From Levyella massiliensis (GTDB lineage Bacteria > Bacillota > Clostridia > Tissierellales > Peptoniphilaceae): 58,803 bases of DNA. The stretch covers positions 61,918 to 120,720 of the forward strand of contig NZ_HG529491.1 in NCBI RefSeq assembly GCF_000308275.2, read 5' to 3'. Under the pieces are notes generated by a model, which worked only from the letters and a program-made list of their open reading frames with translations, was not told where the DNA came from and did no database searches. The translations under genes were made by a program, and so were the position numbers. Shown in pieces: positions 45,761 to 53,965 of the stretch (position 1 is its first letter; the number at the start of each line of letters is the position of its first letter).

Positions 45761-46078
45761 TCAGATGACATGAACATCCACGCGTTTGCAGTTAAGACCT
45801 AAAATGGCTTCCACTTCCAGCCGTATCGCTTCCTGCACCTCTTTGACCACGTCGATAATGATGCTGTTTTTGTCCACAATAATGGACAATTCAGTAGACA
45901 AGTCGCCATTTTCCGTTTCCGTGATGATGGACTTGTCATACCCGTGGCGCAAAGCACCGGTGGATGCATCAAAGCCGCGTACTTCCAGCACGCCGTCCAC
46001 TTCAGCGGCACGAATGGCTATCATCTGATCAATTACGCGGTTGGCTACGAGGCAACGTCCGCCTTCAAATTGTTTCAT
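45761..46078 (-). CDS. Asp23/Gls24 family protein
   Basis: Small Asp23-domain (DUF322) protein, 105 residues. Members are abundant envelope-stress or lipid-metabolism-linked proteins with alternating beta strands. The visible pattern is VIDQMIAIRAAEVDGVLEVRG, then DLSTELSIIVDKNSIIIDVVKEVQEAI, and a closing V-rich strand. It overlaps the HAD gene stop by 4 bases and precedes the MATE gene. Its role here is unknown. Confidence 0.85.
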   Translation of the reverse strand: MKQFEGGRCLVANRVIDQMIAIRAAEVDGVLEVRGFDASTGALRHGYDKSIITETENGDLSTELSIIVDKNSIIIDVVKEVQEAIRLEVEAILGLNCKRVDVHVI

Positions 46079-46761
46079 TGTTCGTCCTCCAAAGCATGGT
46101 TCAGGCCAAGTTCATCAGCCCATTCTTTTGTGCGTAAATCCGCAAAGGAATAATAAAATTCATCGGCCGTCATGCGCAGGGCATCTTCATCCTGCGGATA
46201 GCCGTCATCGGCAATGCCGACCGTATGGCACCCCAATTCGCCGGCGGCACGTAATGCCAGTAGCGCATCATCAAAGAGCACCATTTCGTCGGGTGACACG
46301 CCAAAACGTTCCGCTGCGATCGCAAAAAACTTCGCATTGCTTTTATCGATATTGTTGTCGGAAGAGCTGAGCACAAAGTCAAAATACGGTCGTAAACGCG
46401 TCGTATCCAATGCCAACTCACACAATTCCCCCGGCGTGGCAGAACCCACCGCCATCGGAATACCCAGCTGTTGCAATACTTGGAGCATTTCCCGCACGCC
46501 TTCTTTCGGCTCTACCGTAGTTGCATAAAATTGCTCCATGCGTTCCAGGGCATTGCTACGCATCTGTGCCGCATCCAACTCCAGCTGCAGGTGATCGTTC
46601 AAATATTCCACGACGCCTTGTGAACCGGACGTCAGCAGCAATTCGTAATCCACATCGCGTGCATCCACGCCCTGGTCTTCCAGATAACTGACCTCTGCGT
46701 CATACCACGCCCGTTGTGAATCCAGCAGCGTACCGTCCATATCAAATAAGATTGCCTTCAT
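46075..46761 (-). CDS. HAD-superfamily hydrolase (beta-phosphoglucomutase/phosphatase-like)
   Basis: Class I HAD enzyme with a helical cap after motif I. Motif I is DMDGTLLDS (nucleophile and acid/base Asp), motif II lies in AVGSATPGE, motif III Lys is in SNAKFF, and the acidic motif IV is VLFDDALLALRAAGELG. About 228 residues. ATG 46761 follows GCAGGAGGG; longer starts would run through the terminator and promoter. Substrate is not predictable. A perfect 23-nt palindrome lies in its leader. Confidence 0.9.
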   Translation of the reverse strand: MKAILFDMDGTLLDSQRAWYDAEVSYLEDQGVDARDVDYELLLTSGSQGVVEYLNDHLQLELDAAQMRSNALERMEQFYATTVEPKEGVREMLQVLQQLGIPMAVGSATPGELCELALDTTRLRPYFDFVLSSSDNNIDKSNAKFFAIAAERFGVSPDEMVLFDDALLALRAAGELGCHTVGIADDGYPQDEDALRMTADEFYYSFADLRTKEWADELGLNHALEDEQ

Positions 46762-46775
46762 GCGCCCTCCTGCCT

Positions 46776-46798
46776 TTTCGATGGCAATGCCATCGAAA
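46776..46798 (-). promoter_or_regulatory. Perfect 11-bp-arm palindrome in the HAD gene leader
   Basis: TTTCGATGGCA faces TGCCATCGAAA across one base, between an extended -10 (TGATATACT, TATACT about 46810-46815) and the ribosome binding site. It could be an operator or a stable 5' hairpin; it has no T run, so it is not a terminator. Confidence 0.65.
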
Positions 46799-46830
46799 CT
46801 TTCTCTCAGTATATCATAGCATTTCCACAC

Positions 46831-46863
46831 AAAAAAAGGACTTGACCGAAGCCAAGTCCTTTT
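46831..46863 (-). terminator. Terminator after the D-2-hydroxyacid dehydrogenase
   Basis: AAAAGGACTTG pairs with CAAGTCCTTTT around an 8-nt loop, followed by a T run on the minus strand. Confidence 0.88.
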
Positions 46864-46928
46864 ACTTCTTATTGTCGCCACACGCGATAGCCGTCTTTTT
46901 CCCGACAACCGCAATAGCAAACGGATTT

Positions 46929-47882
46929 TTACAGCTTAATCTGTCCCTTCAGCTCTTTGCCGTTGAAGAAGTTGATGATGTTCTCGGCTGCCATCGTGCA
47001 GACCGCCGATTCACATTCATTCGTCTTCACCGCAAAGTGCGGGGTCAACACAACGCGCTCATGTTTGAACAGCGGGCTGTTCGGATCGCAGGGTTCCGTT
47101 TCCGTCACATCCAAGCCGGCACCAAAGATCTTGTCTTCGTCCAAAGCACGAATCAATGCTTCTTCATCAACGATCGGACCACGTGCGCAGTTAAGCAAAA
47201 TAGCCGATTTCTTCATCACATCAAACTGATGATCACTGATCATATGACGCGTTTCATCTGTCAGCATCAAGTGCAGGGTGACATAATCCGCAACCTTCAA
47301 AACATCATCGACATCGTCCACATAGGTGACGCGTGCATCATCGCGTTTGACATACGGATCATAGACAACCACTTTCATGCCAAATCCGTTTATGCAGATA
47401 TCAGCAATGGCGCGACCGATGCGTCCATAGCCCAAAATACCCAAGGTCTTTCCCTGAATGGAGTAGCCCATCGGCGTATTGGAACGAGCCGCCCAGCTCT
47501 CTGCTTTATAGCGACGCGAGGATTGCGCAATCTGCAGCGAAATGGTCATCATCAGACCGACGGTAAATTCGGCAACTGCTTGGCCGTTAGCGCCCGGCGT
47601 AGTGGTCAGGGTGATTCCCTTTTCCTTCAGTAAAGCCAGCGGATAGTTGTCATAACCGACACCATGATTGGAGATAATCTTCAAATTTTTGGCAGCTTTG
47701 ATAGCTTCTTCCGGAATCTCGGCAATGCGAATCAGCGCAGCATCAATGTCTTTGAATTCTTCGACCAGGGTTTCCGAATCCGTCAAGCTCTTAATTTTGC
47801 TCCATACTACCTCATAGCCGGCATCTTCCAACTTCTTTATTCCGTCCGGATGGACTTTTTCCGTTACCAAAACTTTCGTCAT
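46929..47882 (-). CDS. D-2-hydroxyacid dehydrogenase (phosphoglycerate dehydrogenase-like)
   Basis: NAD-dependent reductase of 2-keto acids. The Rossmann motif is GYGRIG. Catalytic Arg is in NCARGPIVDE, Glu in DVTETEP and His in LTPHFAVKT. The NHGVGYDN region closes the substrate side. At 317 residues it lacks an ACT domain, so it is closer to hydroxypyruvate/glyoxylate reductases or short phosphoglycerate dehydrogenases; serine synthesis genes are not adjacent. ATG 47882 follows AAAGGGG. It has its own promoter and a leader containing a possible weak attenuator. Confidence 0.9.
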   Translation of the reverse strand: MTKVLVTEKVHPDGIKKLEDAGYEVVWSKIKSLTDSETLVEEFKDIDAALIRIAEIPEEAIKAAKNLKIISNHGVGYDNYPLALLKEKGITLTTTPGANGQAVAEFTVGLMMTISLQIAQSSRRYKAESWAARSNTPMGYSIQGKTLGILGYGRIGRAIADICINGFGMKVVVYDPYVKRDDARVTYVDDVDDVLKVADYVTLHLMLTDETRHMISDHQFDVMKKSAILLNCARGPIVDEEALIRALDEDKIFGAGLDVTETEPCDPNSPLFKHERVVLTPHFAVKTNECESAVCTMAAENIINFFNGKELKGQIKL

Positions 47883-47942
47883 TTTGCTCCCCTTTCTGAA
47901 AGCTTCCTGCTCTTGCCCTTCCAGCAAAAATGAATTTTGCGT

Positions 47943-47967
47943 AAAAAAACGCCCCTTCGATTGGACG
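47943..47967 (-). terminator. Possible attenuator in the dehydrogenase leader
   Basis: On the minus strand CGTCC can pair with GGGCG (one G-U) around a 7-8 nt loop, followed by seven T residues. It lies between the promoter and the start codon. The stem is short, so this is tentative. Confidence 0.4.
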
Positions 47968-47982
47968 CTTCACAGCACTTTA

Positions 47983-48011
47983 AAGGTACCATGTACCCCT
48001 TGTATTGTCAA
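47983..48011 (-). promoter_or_regulatory. Sigma-A promoter of the dehydrogenase gene
   Basis: TTGACA (48006-48011), 17 bases, TACCTT (47983-47988) on the minus strand. Confidence 0.7.
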
Positions 48012-48151
48012 ACGTTATCCCATTGAAAAGTCCCCCCTTCCGTTCTCCCAAATATCTCAACTCAATATTAATAAATAAACAATTATTTTAGTGAATTATG
48101 CGTTATAATGAAGTAGGATCGTTCCAGCGAAAGAAGCGAAAGAAGGCGCCT

Positions 48152-48925
48152 ATGAAACGCATCGCAAAACCCTCCCCCATTATCCGTTCCACGCCGCAGC
48201 GTCATGCCGAACGAGCGCATCACAGTTCGGAAGATCCCGGGCCTGCCCCCAGAAAACTTCTCTTTCCTCTCCTCTTTATCGTTCTTCTTGCGGGGACGTT
48301 TGCCATACAGCTGCTGGCACATGCCGAAAGCCCCTCCTTCCGTCCCGCACAGCGCACTTTTCATCGCCTGCCCGATCGCTATGCAAAATCCATTCAGCCC
48401 TTTCACAGTTCCTGCGATCGCGACCGCGATGGTATCGATGATCAAACGGACATTCTGCAGGGTGCCCTGCGCTATCTCTCCACAAATCCCCGCTATCAAA
48501 GCCGCAACTATCCGACCGGATATCCCGATGATGCGTGCGGCATCTGTACCGATGTGATCGCTTTCGCCCTCCGCGACGCCGGTTATGATCTTCTTTCCCT
48601 GATGCGCGAAGATATTCGTTCATCGCCATCGTCCTACCCCTTTGCAACGCCTGGGTCGTCCATCGACTTTCGCCGCGTTCAAAATCAGCATGCTTTTTTG
48701 GCGCGTCACGCCATCTCTAAAACACTGGATCTTCATCAGCTTGACGATTGGCAGGGCGGCGATATCGTCATCTTTGAAGGCCATATCGGCATCGTGTCCG
48801 ATCGCCGCAACGCCCGCGGCATCCCTTATCTCCTGCACCACGCTTCCTCCGATCAGGCCAACTATGAAGAAGACCTACTCGAAAAGCGCAACGACATCAT
48901 CGGGCATTATCGGATGACGGAGTAA
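48152..48925 (+). CDS. DUF1287 (YijF/YiiX-like) membrane-anchored protein
   Basis: A basic N-terminus and one hydrophobic helix (about 36-56, LLFPLLFIVLLAGTFAI) anchor or export the protein. The DUF1287 domain then shows its usual landmarks: DRDGIDDQTDILQGA, GICTDVIAFALRDAGYDL with the conserved Cys, SSIDFRRVQNQHAF, and GDIVIFEGHIGIVSD with the conserved His. The Cys/His pattern resembles NlpC/P60-like amidases, but no activity is established to my knowledge. ATG 48152 follows AAGAAGG; the longer in-frame start overlaps a TATAAT (48104-48109) that is probably its promoter. Confidence 0.85.
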   Translation: MKRIAKPSPIIRSTPQRHAERAHHSSEDPGPAPRKLLFPLLFIVLLAGTFAIQLLAHAESPSFRPAQRTFHRLPDRYAKSIQPFHSSCDRDRDGIDDQTDILQGALRYLSTNPRYQSRNYPTGYPDDACGICTDVIAFALRDAGYDLLSLMREDIRSSPSSYPFATPGSSIDFRRVQNQHAFLARHAISKTLDLHQLDDWQGGDIVIFEGHIGIVSDRRNARGIPYLLHHASSDQANYEEDLLEKRNDIIGHYRMTE

Positions 48926-49015
48926 AAAAAGCACTGCTATTTAACCTTTCTCATATTTAAAGAGAAATGTGCTTTCTCGACTGACAAAACGGTAAGGCCG
49001 CCTTTTCAAGTGCCC

Positions 49016-49044
49016 TTGCGTCTTTTCATGCTTTCATGTAGAAT
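49016..49044 (+). promoter_or_regulatory. Promoter of tRNA-Ser
   Basis: TTGCGT (49016-49021), 17 bases, TAGAAT (49039-49044), about 18 bases before the tRNA. Confidence 0.7.
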
Positions 49045-49061
49045 AGTCGGGTACAACGCAT

Positions 49062-49149
49062 GGAGAAGTATCGAAGTGGTCATAACGGGGCTGACTCGAA
49101 ATCAGTTTGTCTCTTTCGGGACACGTGGGTTCGAATCCCACCTTCTCCG
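49062..49149 (+). tRNA. tRNA-Ser (anticodon CGA)
   Basis: Class II tRNA, 88 nt. Acceptor arms are GGAGAAG and CTTCTCC with discriminator G. The anticodon stem-loop is CTGA-CTCGAAA-TCAG, giving anticodon CGA for UCG. The long variable arm (GTCTC..GGGAC) and the GTGGGTTCGAATCCCAC T-arm are intact. The 3' CCA is not encoded, which fits the cca gene in this window. Confidence 0.95.
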
Positions 49150-49158
49150 TCTAAATCA

Positions 49159-49185
49159 AAGAAGGCTTTCAAGCCTTCTTTTTTT
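49159..49185 (+). terminator. Terminator after tRNA-Ser
   Basis: AAGAAGGCTT pairs with AAGCCTTCTT, followed by a run of T residues. Confidence 0.9.
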
Positions 49186-49405
49186 ATTGCCTTTTTGGGC
49201 CTTAGCTTTCATCTCTCAAAGTCCGTGAAAACTGATACGATTTCCTGCTAGGAATGGGTATAGGGACATTGGTCGAGTAAGCCTTGTCGGAACGAAGAAT
49301 GAAATGGGCAGAAAACAGCCGTTCATTGCGGCTTTGTGTCCAAATGGAGTGCTGTGAGCGTTCATTTTCAGACGTTTTAATTCCGAGGATTTTCATAGTA
49401 ATTAG
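49186..49405. other. Intergenic region between tRNA-Ser and the dehydrogenase fusion gene
   Basis: I see no gene, clear repeat or RNA family here. Open frames are short, lack ribosome binding sites and have no recognisable products. The promoter of the next gene begins at 49406. Confidence 0.6.
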
Positions 49406-49434
49406 TTGCAAGGTGCTCGCCGTTGCATTAAAAT
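49406..49434 (+). promoter_or_regulatory. Sigma-A promoter of the acyl-CoA dehydrogenase fusion gene
   Basis: TTGCAA (49406-49411), 17 bases, TAAAAT (49429-49434). A short dyad AACGT-GAAA-ACGTT lies downstream, in the leader. No Rex box was seen. Confidence 0.7.
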
Positions 49435-49530
49435 GTGGGAGAAGTGCAACCGATGCACGTAAAGAAAAGGGCGTGTGTCGAACGTGAAAACGTTTTGCAT
49501 TGATGGAGGAAAGGTTATAAAGGAGGAAGT

Positions 49531-51450
49531 ATGGGATATCAGCTGACACAGGAACACGAAGCGCTCCGTAAGATCGTTCGTGATTTTGCGGAAAAAGAAG
49601 TTAAGCCGATTGCTTTCCGTCTGGATCAGGGTGAGGAATTTCCTGAAGAGATTGTAAAGCACATGGGTGAGATGGGATTGTTAGGCATTCCGTATGAGAA
49701 GAAATATGGTGGCCAAGGCTTAGATGCTACAAGCTATGCCATAACCGTGGAAGAGCTGTCGCGTGTGGACGGCGGCGTCGGCGTTATTTGCTCGGCACAT
49801 ACTTCCTTGGGATCCTGGCCAATCTGGGCTTTCGGTACGGAAGAACAGAAACAAAAATACTTAGTTCCCCTAGCAAAGGGTGAAAAAATCGGTGCTTTCG
49901 GTTTAACGGAAGAGCACGCCGGTTCGGATGCCAGCGGCACGGAAACAACCGCCGTACTGGAAGGCGATCATTACGTATTAAACGGCGGAAAGATCTTTAT
50001 TACCAACGGTCAGCGTGCCGATACGTATGTTATTTTCGCAGTCACCAGCCCGGAAAAAGGAACGCACGGCATCAGTGCTTTCATCGTTGAAAAAGACTAT
50101 GAAGGATTCTCTTTCCCGACACAGTACGATAAATTGGGCATTCGTTCATCGCTGACGTCGGAATTGAAATTCAAGAACGTCATCGTTCCGAAGGAAAACT
50201 TGCTGGGCAAAGAAGGCGAAGGCTTTAAGATTGCTATGGCAACGTTGGATGGTGGCCGTATTGGTATTGCTTCCCAGGCGCTGGGTATTGCGCAGGGCGC
50301 TTTTGAAGCAACCGTCAATTACACACGTGAACGTATCCAGTTCGGACAGCCGATTGCGGCAAACCAGGGCGTAAGCTTTAAGATTGCGGATATGGCTACA
50401 CGTATTGAGGCTTCTCGTCACCTGATCTATCAGGCAGCGGAACTCAAGACGAATCATGGCAAGTATACAAAGGAAGCGGCCATGGCCAAGATGTTCGCTT
50501 CGGATACAGCCATGTGGGTAACTACGGAAGCGTTGCAGCTGCATGGCGGCAACGGCTTCATTAAGGGCATTGATGTAGAACGTATGTTCCGTGATGCGAA
50601 GATCACACAGATCTACGAAGGCACGAATGAAATCATGCGCGTCGTTATTGCCGGTCAGATCATCGGTCGTGTCGGACGCAAGAGAAAAGCAGCGGCCATT
50701 GCCGATACGGGCAAGCCGGGCGCTATCACCGGACCGCGTAAGAACATTATGTTCGAGGGAACGCCGGAAGAACAGGTGAAACAGTTGGTCGAAGCCTTGA
50801 AGAAAGATGGCTACGCATTTGATACGACGGTGGACACTTTCGCTCCGGTGGACGAAGTGGAACGTCTGGTCTCTGTCGGCCAAGGTATCGGACCGAAGGA
50901 GAATATGAAGGTAGCCGAAGAATTGGCCAAGGCCGTCGGCGCAGCTATTTCCAGCTCCCGTCCGGTAGCAGAAACGCTGGGCTATCTGCCGATCGAACGC
51001 TATGTTGGTATGTCCGGTCAGAAATTCAAGGGCAACCTCTACTTTGCCATGGGTATTTCCGGTGCTGGCCAGCATCTGCGCGGCATCAAAGAAGCTGCCA
51101 CCATCGTTGCGGTGAATACAGATGAAGCTGCTCCGATCTTTGCGAATGCGGACTATGGCATCGTCGGCGATGTAATGGAAATCATGCCGCTCTTGACAAA
51201 GGCTCTGGATCAGGGTCAGGAACGTCATCCGGCACAAGACTTTGAGAAGAAAAAACGCAACGTCCCGCAGGAACCGCGTACAAAATCCGGTATCCACGTC
51301 TGCAACGGCTGCGGCAATGAATATGATCCGGCAAAGGGCGATCTGGAAAGTGGCATCGCACCGGGAACGCCGTTTGATCAGCTTCCGGACACCTATCTGT
51401 GCCCGAAGTGCGGTGACCCGAAGAGCGGCTTCATTTCGATTGAACAGTAA
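49531..51450 (+). CDS. Acyl-CoA dehydrogenase / EtfA C-terminal / rubredoxin fusion
   Basis: Three modules in one 639-residue chain. Residues about 1-385 are a butyryl-CoA-dehydrogenase-type flavoprotein ([20 protein letters not shown], catalytic Glu in QIYEGTNEI). After a linker, about 445-570 match the FAD-binding C-terminal domain of ETF alpha ([46 protein letters not shown]), without ETF alpha's N-terminal domain. The last 50 residues are rubredoxin with CNGCG and CPKCG. This would pass electrons from acyl-CoA or ETF through FAD to iron. AAAGGAGG precedes the ATG. The next gene is a flavodiiron protein, the usual rubredoxin partner. Confidence 0.93.
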   Translation: MGYQLTQEHEALRKIVRDFAEKEVKPIAFRLDQGEEFPEEIVKHMGEMGLLGIPYEKKYGGQGLDATSYAITVEELSRVDGGVGVICSAHTSLGSWPIWAFGTEEQKQKYLVPLAKGEKIGAFGLTEEHAGSDASGTETTAVLEGDHYVLNGGKIFITNGQRADTYVIFAVTSPEKGTHGISAFIVEKDYEGFSFPTQYDKLGIRSSLTSELKFKNVIVPKENLLGKEGEGFKIAMATLDGGRIGIASQALGIAQGAFEATVNYTRERIQFGQPIAANQGVSFKIADMATRIEASRHLIYQAAELKTNHGKYTKEAAMAKMFASDTAMWVTTEALQLHGGNGFIKGIDVERMFRDAKITQIYEGTNEIMRVVIAGQIIGRVGRKRKAAAIADTGKPGAITGPRKNIMFEGTPEEQVKQLVEALKKDGYAFDTTVDTFAPVDEVERLVSVGQGIGPKENMKVAEELAKAVGAAISSSRPVAETLGYLPIERYVGMSGQKFKGNLYFAMGISGAGQHLRGIKEAATIVAVNTDEAAPIFANADYGIVGDVMEIMPLLTKALDQGQERHPAQDFEKKKRNVPQEPRTKSGIHVCNGCGNEYDPAKGDLESGIAPGTPFDQLPDTYLCPKCGDPKSGFISIEQ

Positions 51451-51521
51451 CAAGAGAAAAACCGCGTGTTAAACCCGCACAGAAGAGAAAAGCACATAGA
51501 GAAAGGTGAAGGAGGATTTGC

Positions 51522-52730
51522 ATGGCAAATGTTCGTGAAGTCGTAAAAGATTTGTATTGGATCGGTGTGAACGATCACCGTACCGATATTTTTGAGAGAA
51601 TTCATCCGATTCCGGAAGGCGTAAGTTACAACTCCTATGTCCTGTTGGATGAAAAAACAGTGTTGTTTGATACGGTTGATTTCGAATTTGCACCGTATTT
51701 CTTGGACAACCTGGACCATGTCCTGAATGGACGTCCGTTGGACTACATCATCATCAATCACTGGGAGCCGGACCATGCGTCGACATTCCAGGAAGTCATT
51801 CTGCGTCACCCGGAAGCCACCGTTATTTCGACGGAAAAAGGCTTCTACTTCATGACACAGTTCAACTATCATTGCGAAAAACGTATCACGGTAGGCACTG
51901 GCGATACCTTCAGCTCCGGCAAACACAACTTTGCGTTTGTCCAGATGCCGATGGTGCACTGGCCGGAACCGATGGCAACCTTGGATACTACAAACGGCGT
52001 CCTCTTCAGTGCTGACGCTTTTGGTTCCTTCAAGGCTCTTGACGGACATCTGTTTGATGACGAAGTCGACTGGGATCGCGATTGGCTCGAACCCGGACGC
52101 CGCTATCTGACCAACATCGTTGGTAAATACGGTGCCTACGTACAAGCTGTTTTGAAGGTTGCCGCTACGCTGCCGATCAAGATTCTCTGCCCGTTGCACG
52201 GTGTGATTTGGAGAAAGAACCTCGGCTACATCCTGGACAAATACGACAAATGGTCCAGCTACACGCCGGAAGATAACGGTGTCATGATCGTCTACGGATC
52301 GATGTATGGCAACACCGAACAGGTGGCTCTGAAATTGGCCTCGGAAATCGTCCAGCGCGGTGTCACGGACGTAACCGTTTGGGATGTATCCAATACGCAT
52401 ATGTCCTACCTGATTTCGGAAGCATTCCGTGTCGGCCACATCATCCTGGCATCCCCGACCTACAACCTGGGCGTCTATCCGCCGATGAAGAACTTCCTGA
52501 ACGACATGGTCGCGTTGAACATGCAGAATCGTACCGTCGGCATCATCGAAAACGGTACATGGGCTCCGACCTCCGGTGCCGAAATGAAGAAGATCTTGGA
52601 TCAGATGTTCAACATCTTCTATCTGGATGCCGAAGTTTCGTTCATGTCCTCACCGGATGACACTACGGACAAAGAAGTGGCTGCTTTGGCTGACGCTGTG
52701 GTTGCCTCCATTGAGAAGCAAGCGGAATAA
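51522..52730 (+). CDS. Flavodiiron protein (FprA type, oxygen/NO reductase)
   Basis: Cytoplasmic scavenger that reduces O2 to water (or NO to N2O). The N-terminal metallo-beta-lactamase domain carries all diiron ligands: H80, E82, D84 in NHWEPDH, then H146, D165 and H226. The C-terminal flavodoxin domain starts VYGSMYGNTEQVA and holds FMN (ASPTYN, GTWAP). At 402 residues it lacks extra fused domains, so it needs an external rubredoxin; the fusion gene 71 bases upstream can supply it. GAAGGAGG precedes the ATG. It ends in a strong terminator. Confidence 0.96.
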   Translation: MANVREVVKDLYWIGVNDHRTDIFERIHPIPEGVSYNSYVLLDEKTVLFDTVDFEFAPYFLDNLDHVLNGRPLDYIIINHWEPDHASTFQEVILRHPEATVISTEKGFYFMTQFNYHCEKRITVGTGDTFSSGKHNFAFVQMPMVHWPEPMATLDTTNGVLFSADAFGSFKALDGHLFDDEVDWDRDWLEPGRRYLTNIVGKYGAYVQAVLKVAATLPIKILCPLHGVIWRKNLGYILDKYDKWSSYTPEDNGVMIVYGSMYGNTEQVALKLASEIVQRGVTDVTVWDVSNTHMSYLISEAFRVGHIILASPTYNLGVYPPMKNFLNDMVALNMQNRTVGIIENGTWAPTSGAEMKKILDQMFNIFYLDAEVSFMSSPDDTTDKEVAALADAVVASIEKQAE

Positions 52731-52767
52731 GCGAACGTCATCCGTTAAACAGAACTATAAAAACAAA

Positions 52768-52805
52768 AAGACCGTACCGAACATTGTTCGGTACGGTCTC
52801 TTTTT
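52768..52805 (+). terminator. Terminator after the flavodiiron gene
   Basis: GACCGTACCGAACA pairs with TGTTCGGTACGGTC, followed by a T run. Confidence 0.9.
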
Positions 52806-52862
52806 ATGCTCTCTAAACAGGTGCCGCCGCTATCTCATTACATATCTGACTTGGCGCATTGC

Positions 52863-53963
52863 TTATTTCGTGTGCCGTAAGACTTGAACAATGGTCCCGC
52901 CACCCAATACGTTCTCCCCCTGATACGCCACGGCAGCCTGTCCGGGTGCTATCGCGCGTTGAGGAACATCAAAAACAACGCGCAAGGTGTTCTCCCCCTC
53001 GCCATCCGCAGCGGGAAGGGGAAAGAGCGTGGCTGGCTGATCTTTCGCATTATAGCGAATCTTTACCGTTGCGCGAACGGGTGTTTCGGACACGGAAGAA
53101 ATCCAATTCCAATCCGCCGCCAAAAGGCCATCTGCCATGAGTTGTTCTTGACCGCCCACTTTGACCAGGTTTTTCGTCATATCTTTATCATAGACATAGA
53201 GGGGCTCTTTTGCCGCAATGCCCAAGCCGCGTCGTTGTCCGATAGTGTAGCCCACCGCCCCGCGATGTCTGCCGCGTACGTTACCTTCGGCATCCACTAA
53301 ATCGCCGGGGGCATAGTGTTTCCCCGTATAGCGTTCCAGAAACGCCACATAATCGCCATCCGGCACAAAACAAATATCCTGGGAATCGTGTTTTCGGGCA
53401 TTGATGAGATGATGCGCTTCGGCAATCTCCCGTACCTTTGTTTTTTCATACTCGCCCACAGGAAGCAAAGTACGGGACAACACATCCTGTCCGAAGGAAT
53501 AGAGCGCGTAGGTTTGATCCTTATGAGCGTCCAAGCCGCGTTTCAGAACGAATCGTTCTCCTTCCTGGGCGACACGCGCATAATGTCCTGTTGCAATGTA
53601 ATCGCAATCCAGCTCGTCGGCACGTTTTAATAAATGATCGAATTTAAGATAGTGATTGCAATCGATACAGGGGTTCGGCGTCCAGCCTTTCTCGTAATAC
53701 TGCACAAATTTCTGGATGACTTTTTCGTCAAACTCCGGTGAAAAATCGAAGACATAGTATTCCATGCCCAACGAATACGCCACATGGCGTGCATCTTCCA
53801 CGTCGTCCAAACTGCAACAGGTGTGACGGGGATTGGCCACCATAGCATTTTCGTAAAGACGCATGGTGACGCCGACACACTCATAGCCTTGTTCCTGCAG
53901 CAATACCGCAGCAACGCTGGAATCCACGCCACCGCTCATTGCTACCAATACGCGCTTTTTCAT
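52863..53963 (-). CDS. mnmA: tRNA-specific 2-thiouridylase MnmA
   Basis: Thiolates U34 of Lys, Glu and Gln tRNAs with sulfur from a cysteine desulfurase. PP-loop SGGVDSS (10-16), the first catalytic Cys in NPCIDCN and the second in SQDICFV are all present, with the C-terminal beta-barrel. ATG 53963 follows GAAAGGA and lies 2 bases after the stop of the desulfurase gene, its likely sulfur donor. About 366 residues. Confidence 0.97.
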   Translation of the reverse strand: MKKRVLVAMSGGVDSSVAAVLLQEQGYECVGVTMRLYENAMVANPRHTCCSLDDVEDARHVAYSLGMEYYVFDFSPEFDEKVIQKFVQYYEKGWTPNPCIDCNHYLKFDHLLKRADELDCDYIATGHYARVAQEGERFVLKRGLDAHKDQTYALYSFGQDVLSRTLLPVGEYEKTKVREIAEAHHLINARKHDSQDICFVPDGDYVAFLERYTGKHYAPGDLVDAEGNVRGRHRGAVGYTIGQRRGLGIAAKEPLYVYDKDMTKNLVKVGGQEQLMADGLLAADWNWISSVSETPVRATVKIRYNAKDQPATLFPLPAADGEGENTLRVVFDVPQRAIAPGQAAVAYQGENVLGGGTIVQVLRHTK

Positions 53964-53965
53964 GC

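Noticed and set aside
50146-51453. A 435-codon open frame on the minus strand
   Set aside because: It is the antisense shadow of the acyl-CoA dehydrogenase fusion, which has clear domains, a promoter and a ribosome binding site.
51393-52439. A 348-codon open frame antisense to the flavodiiron gene
   Set aside because: The sense strand encodes a complete flavodiiron protein with all ligands; the antisense frame has no recognisable features.
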